A stretch of DNA of 32,794 nucleotides from Succinatimonas sp. CAG:777 (GTDB lineage Bacteria; Pseudomonadota; Gammaproteobacteria; Enterobacterales; Succinivibrionaceae). Where the stretch lies: the NCBI GenBank assembly GCA_000431835.1, contig HF987951.1, positions 11,721 to 44,514 on the forward strand, in the 5' to 3' direction. The translations under genes were made by a program, and so were the position numbers. Below, one piece after another: positions 30,832-32,794 of the stretch; the first letter of the stretch is position 1; the number at the start of each line of letters is the position of its first letter. The notes under the pieces are model-generated. The model was not told where the DNA came from. It saw nothing but the letters and a program-made list of their open reading frames with translations, and ran no database searches.

Positions 30832-32794
30832 TTATGCAAAATGTCTGATTTCGCCGGTTGACTTAACATTCTGAACGCAACGCTTGCATAAGCCAGGGAA
30901 CTCTGGATCTGCATCAACGCTTTCTTCATAATGCCAGCAACGTTCGCACTTCTTAGCATTTGATTTCTCAACGGAGAATGCGCAATCTAAAACTTCTGAC
31001 TTGAAGGCTTCAGCTGGAGCTTCTTCATCAGATACGATTGCCTTAGAAGTGATTAGAACGAAGCATAACTCAGATTCAATCTTCTTTAAGTCTTCTAATA
31101 ACTGGCCCTTTGCGTAAATCTTAAGCTCAGCTTCTAGTGAACCACCAATTACGCCGTTGTTACGTGCAGTTTCGATTGCCTTGTTAGCTTCATTTCTGAA
31201 GTTTAACATTCTAGCCCAGTACTCAGAATTGAACTCTGAAGACTCATCAATCTCATGTAAATCGTCATACCAAGTTGAGGTAAATACGAATTCATCTCTC
31301 TTGCCAGGCATTGCTTCCCATGCTTCCTGAGCAGTAAATGACAGGATAGGAGCAATCCAACGGATTAAAGCTTCAGCAATAATATATAAAGCGCTCTGAC
31401 ATGAACGGCGAGCAGCACTGTCAGCCTTAGCTGTGTACTGACGATCCTTGATGATGTCTAAGTAGAATGAACCTAACTCAATTGAACAGAAGTTCATTAA
31501 GATCTGAACAACCTTGTGGAAGTCATACTCTTCATAGCACTTTAATAATTCTTTCTGAGTCTTTGAGGTCAGAGATACTGCCCACTTATCTAACTCAACC
31601 ATATCATTAAATGCAACCTTATCAGTCTCAGGATTGAAGCCATTTAAGTTTGCAAGCAAGAATCTTACAGTGTTACGTACACGACGATAAGCATCTGAAG
31701 AACGCTTAAAGATTTCGTGTGATACAGCCATATCACCAGTGTAGTCATTTGATGCAATCCATAGACGTAAAACATCAGCACCTAACTTGTCGATGATCTC
31801 CTGTGGAGCAATAACGTTACCTAATGACTTAGACATCTTGCGACCCTGACCATCAACGGTAAAGCCGTGGGTTAGAACCTGCTTGTATGGTGCCTTGTCT
31901 TTAGTTGCAACTGACAGCATCAATGAAGACATGAACCAGCCACGATGCTGATCTGAACCTTCTAGGTATAAGTCAGCGCTGTGATGATTAAACTCAGGAC
32001 GCTGATCAACTACTGAGAAGTGAGTTGAACCAGAATCAAACCAAACGTCTAGAGTATTTGGATCTTTGTGATAGTGTTTTGCCTCTTCAGGACCAATCAG
32101 ATCTTCAACCTTAAGATCCCACCATGCCTGAATACCATCTTTTTCAACAGCCTTTGCAACCTTCTCGATGATTGCAGGAGTATCAGGATGGATCTCATTA
32201 GTCTCATTGTTGATTAGAACGGCACATGGCATACCCCAGGTTCTCTGACGAGAAATACACCAGTCAGTACGCTGTTTTACCATTGCCTCAATACGGTTCT
32301 GCCCCCAAGCAGGGATCCACTTGGTCTTCTTAATCTCTTCTAATGCTCTAGCACGCAGGCCCTTAGCATCCATTGAGATGAACCACTGAGGAGTTGCTCT
32401 GAAGATTACAGGAGTCTTATGACGCCAGCAGTGTGGGTAGCTGTGAGAGATTACCTTTAGTTTTACTAAAGCGCCCTTCTCTTTCAGAACTTCAATTACA
32501 TTAGGATTTGCCTTTAATACGTTAAGACCAGCAAAGTATTCAACATCATCCTTAAAGCAACCATCAGGTCCTACTGGATTATAAATCTCTAATCCATATT
32601 TTACTGATACGTTATAGTCATCTAGACCATGACCGCCAGCTGTATGAACGCAGCCAGTACCAGCTTCTAGAGTTACGTGAGCACCTAAGATCACAGGAAC
32701 ATCAAAGTTTAAGAATGGATGGTGGAATTTCTGTAACTCTAAAGCCTTGCCAGAAACCTCGTCACCTAAAATTGAGTATTCTTCGATACCACAC
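30832..32794 (-). CDS. ileS: Isoleucyl-tRNA synthetase, N-terminal part outside the window
   Basis: The frame is open to the right edge, so about the last 653 residues of a protein of about 940 are present. Class I synthetase that charges tRNA-Ile and edits valine. Seen here are the end of the editing domain (GCVHTAGGHGLDDYNVSVKYGLE), WCISRQRTWG, the DVWFDSGSTHFSVV stretch, GSDQHRGWFMSS, the KMSKS motif in GRKMSKSLGNV, the anticodon-binding helices, and the C-terminal zinc finger KCERCWHYEES ... CKRC. The protein follows E. coli IleS closely in this part. The HIGH motif is off the window. A GTG at 32694 is internal, not a start. Confidence 0.96.
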   Translation of the reverse strand, partial: CGIEEYSILGDEVSGKALELQKFHHPFLNFDVPVILGAHVTLEAGTGCVHTAGGHGLDDYNVSVKYGLEIYNPVGPDGCFKDDVEYFAGLNVLKANPNVIEVLKEKGALVKLKVISHSYPHCWRHKTPVIFRATPQWFISMDAKGLRARALEEIKKTKWIPAWGQNRIEAMVKQRTDWCISRQRTWGMPCAVLINNETNEIHPDTPAIIEKVAKAVEKDGIQAWWDLKVEDLIGPEEAKHYHKDPNTLDVWFDSGSTHFSVVDQRPEFNHHSADLYLEGSDQHRGWFMSSLMLSVATKDKAPYKQVLTHGFTVDGQGRKMSKSLGNVIAPQEIIDKLGADVLRLWIASNDYTGDMAVSHEIFKRSSDAYRRVRNTVRFLLANLNGFNPETDKVAFNDMVELDKWAVSLTSKTQKELLKCYEEYDFHKVVQILMNFCSIELGSFYLDIIKDRQYTAKADSAARRSCQSALYIIAEALIRWIAPILSFTAQEAWEAMPGKRDEFVFTSTWYDDLHEIDESSEFNSEYWARMLNFRNEANKAIETARNNGVIGGSLEAELKIYAKGQLLEDLKKIESELCFVLITSKAIVSDEEAPAEAFKSEVLDCAFSVEKSNAKKCERCWHYEESVDADPEFPGLCKRCVQNVKSTGEIRHFA

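Noticed and set aside
32692..32694. GTG as the start of ileS
   Set aside because: The frame stays open to the window edge, and the residues upstream match IleS (FHHPFLNFDVP), so the gene is truncated by the window.

Overview
The window is a typical chromosomal stretch from an AT-rich Gram-negative bacterium. The gene set (LptF/LptG, LspA, Sun-type rRNA methyltransferase, E. coli-like DeaD, NfsB, IleS, ValS, and a mltG-tmk-holB cluster) points to a gammaproteobacterium. The low G+C, the anaerobe-style FeoA-FeoB fusion and the anabolic genes would fit an anaerobic or facultative host-associated lineage such as Succinivibrionaceae, but that placement is inference from protein resemblance and no marker rRNA is present. 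I see no prophage, insertion sequence, CRISPR array or defence island.

Layout from left to right. (1) The 3' part of an RsmB/NOP-family rRNA m5C methyltransferase (+) converges on deaD (-) over a shared bidirectional terminator; deaD has a near-consensus promoter and a roughly 140-nt leader. (2) Divergent from deaD is a single-gene ferrous iron transporter made as a FeoA-FeoB fusion, converging on a flavin reductase-like gene. (3) After an AT-rich 435-bp regulatory region comes a compact leuABCD operon, the complete leucine branch, ending in a bidirectional terminator shared with a two-gene minus-strand unit (NfsB-like nitroreductase plus a four-cysteine TSCPD protein). (4) galM with a LacI/GalR-type operator, then a TauE/SafE-type membrane permease. 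(5) A 569-bp gene-poor stretch with a strong hairpin and a micro-ORF, then tRNA-Leu(CAA) under its own perfect consensus promoter. (6) lptG (-), an opposite-strand AraC-family regulator, then lptF (-) as the last gene of a mltG-tmk-holB-lptF run: the usual lptFG pair has been split. (7) A membrane sensor with a degenerate GGDEF domain (-), valS (+), a small secreted protein of unknown function (+). (8) A minus-strand run ileS(partial)-lspA-ispH-metY to the right edge.

Most genes are housekeeping: translation (tRNA charging, rRNA modification, RNA helicase), envelope biogenesis (LPS export permeases, lipoprotein signal peptidase, lytic transglycosylase), DNA replication (Tmk, HolB), isoprenoid, leucine and sulfur amino acid synthesis, and iron uptake. 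The points most worth a second look are the split of lptF from lptG by an AraC-family gene, the long Lys/Asn/Ser/Asp-rich tail on MltG, the cysteine cluster inside FeoAB, a Shine-Dalgarno-sequestering hairpin on deaD, the eroded GGDEF motif, and several inverted repeats in intergenic regions that no gene explains. I did not find convincing evidence of a wholly new multi-gene system here.
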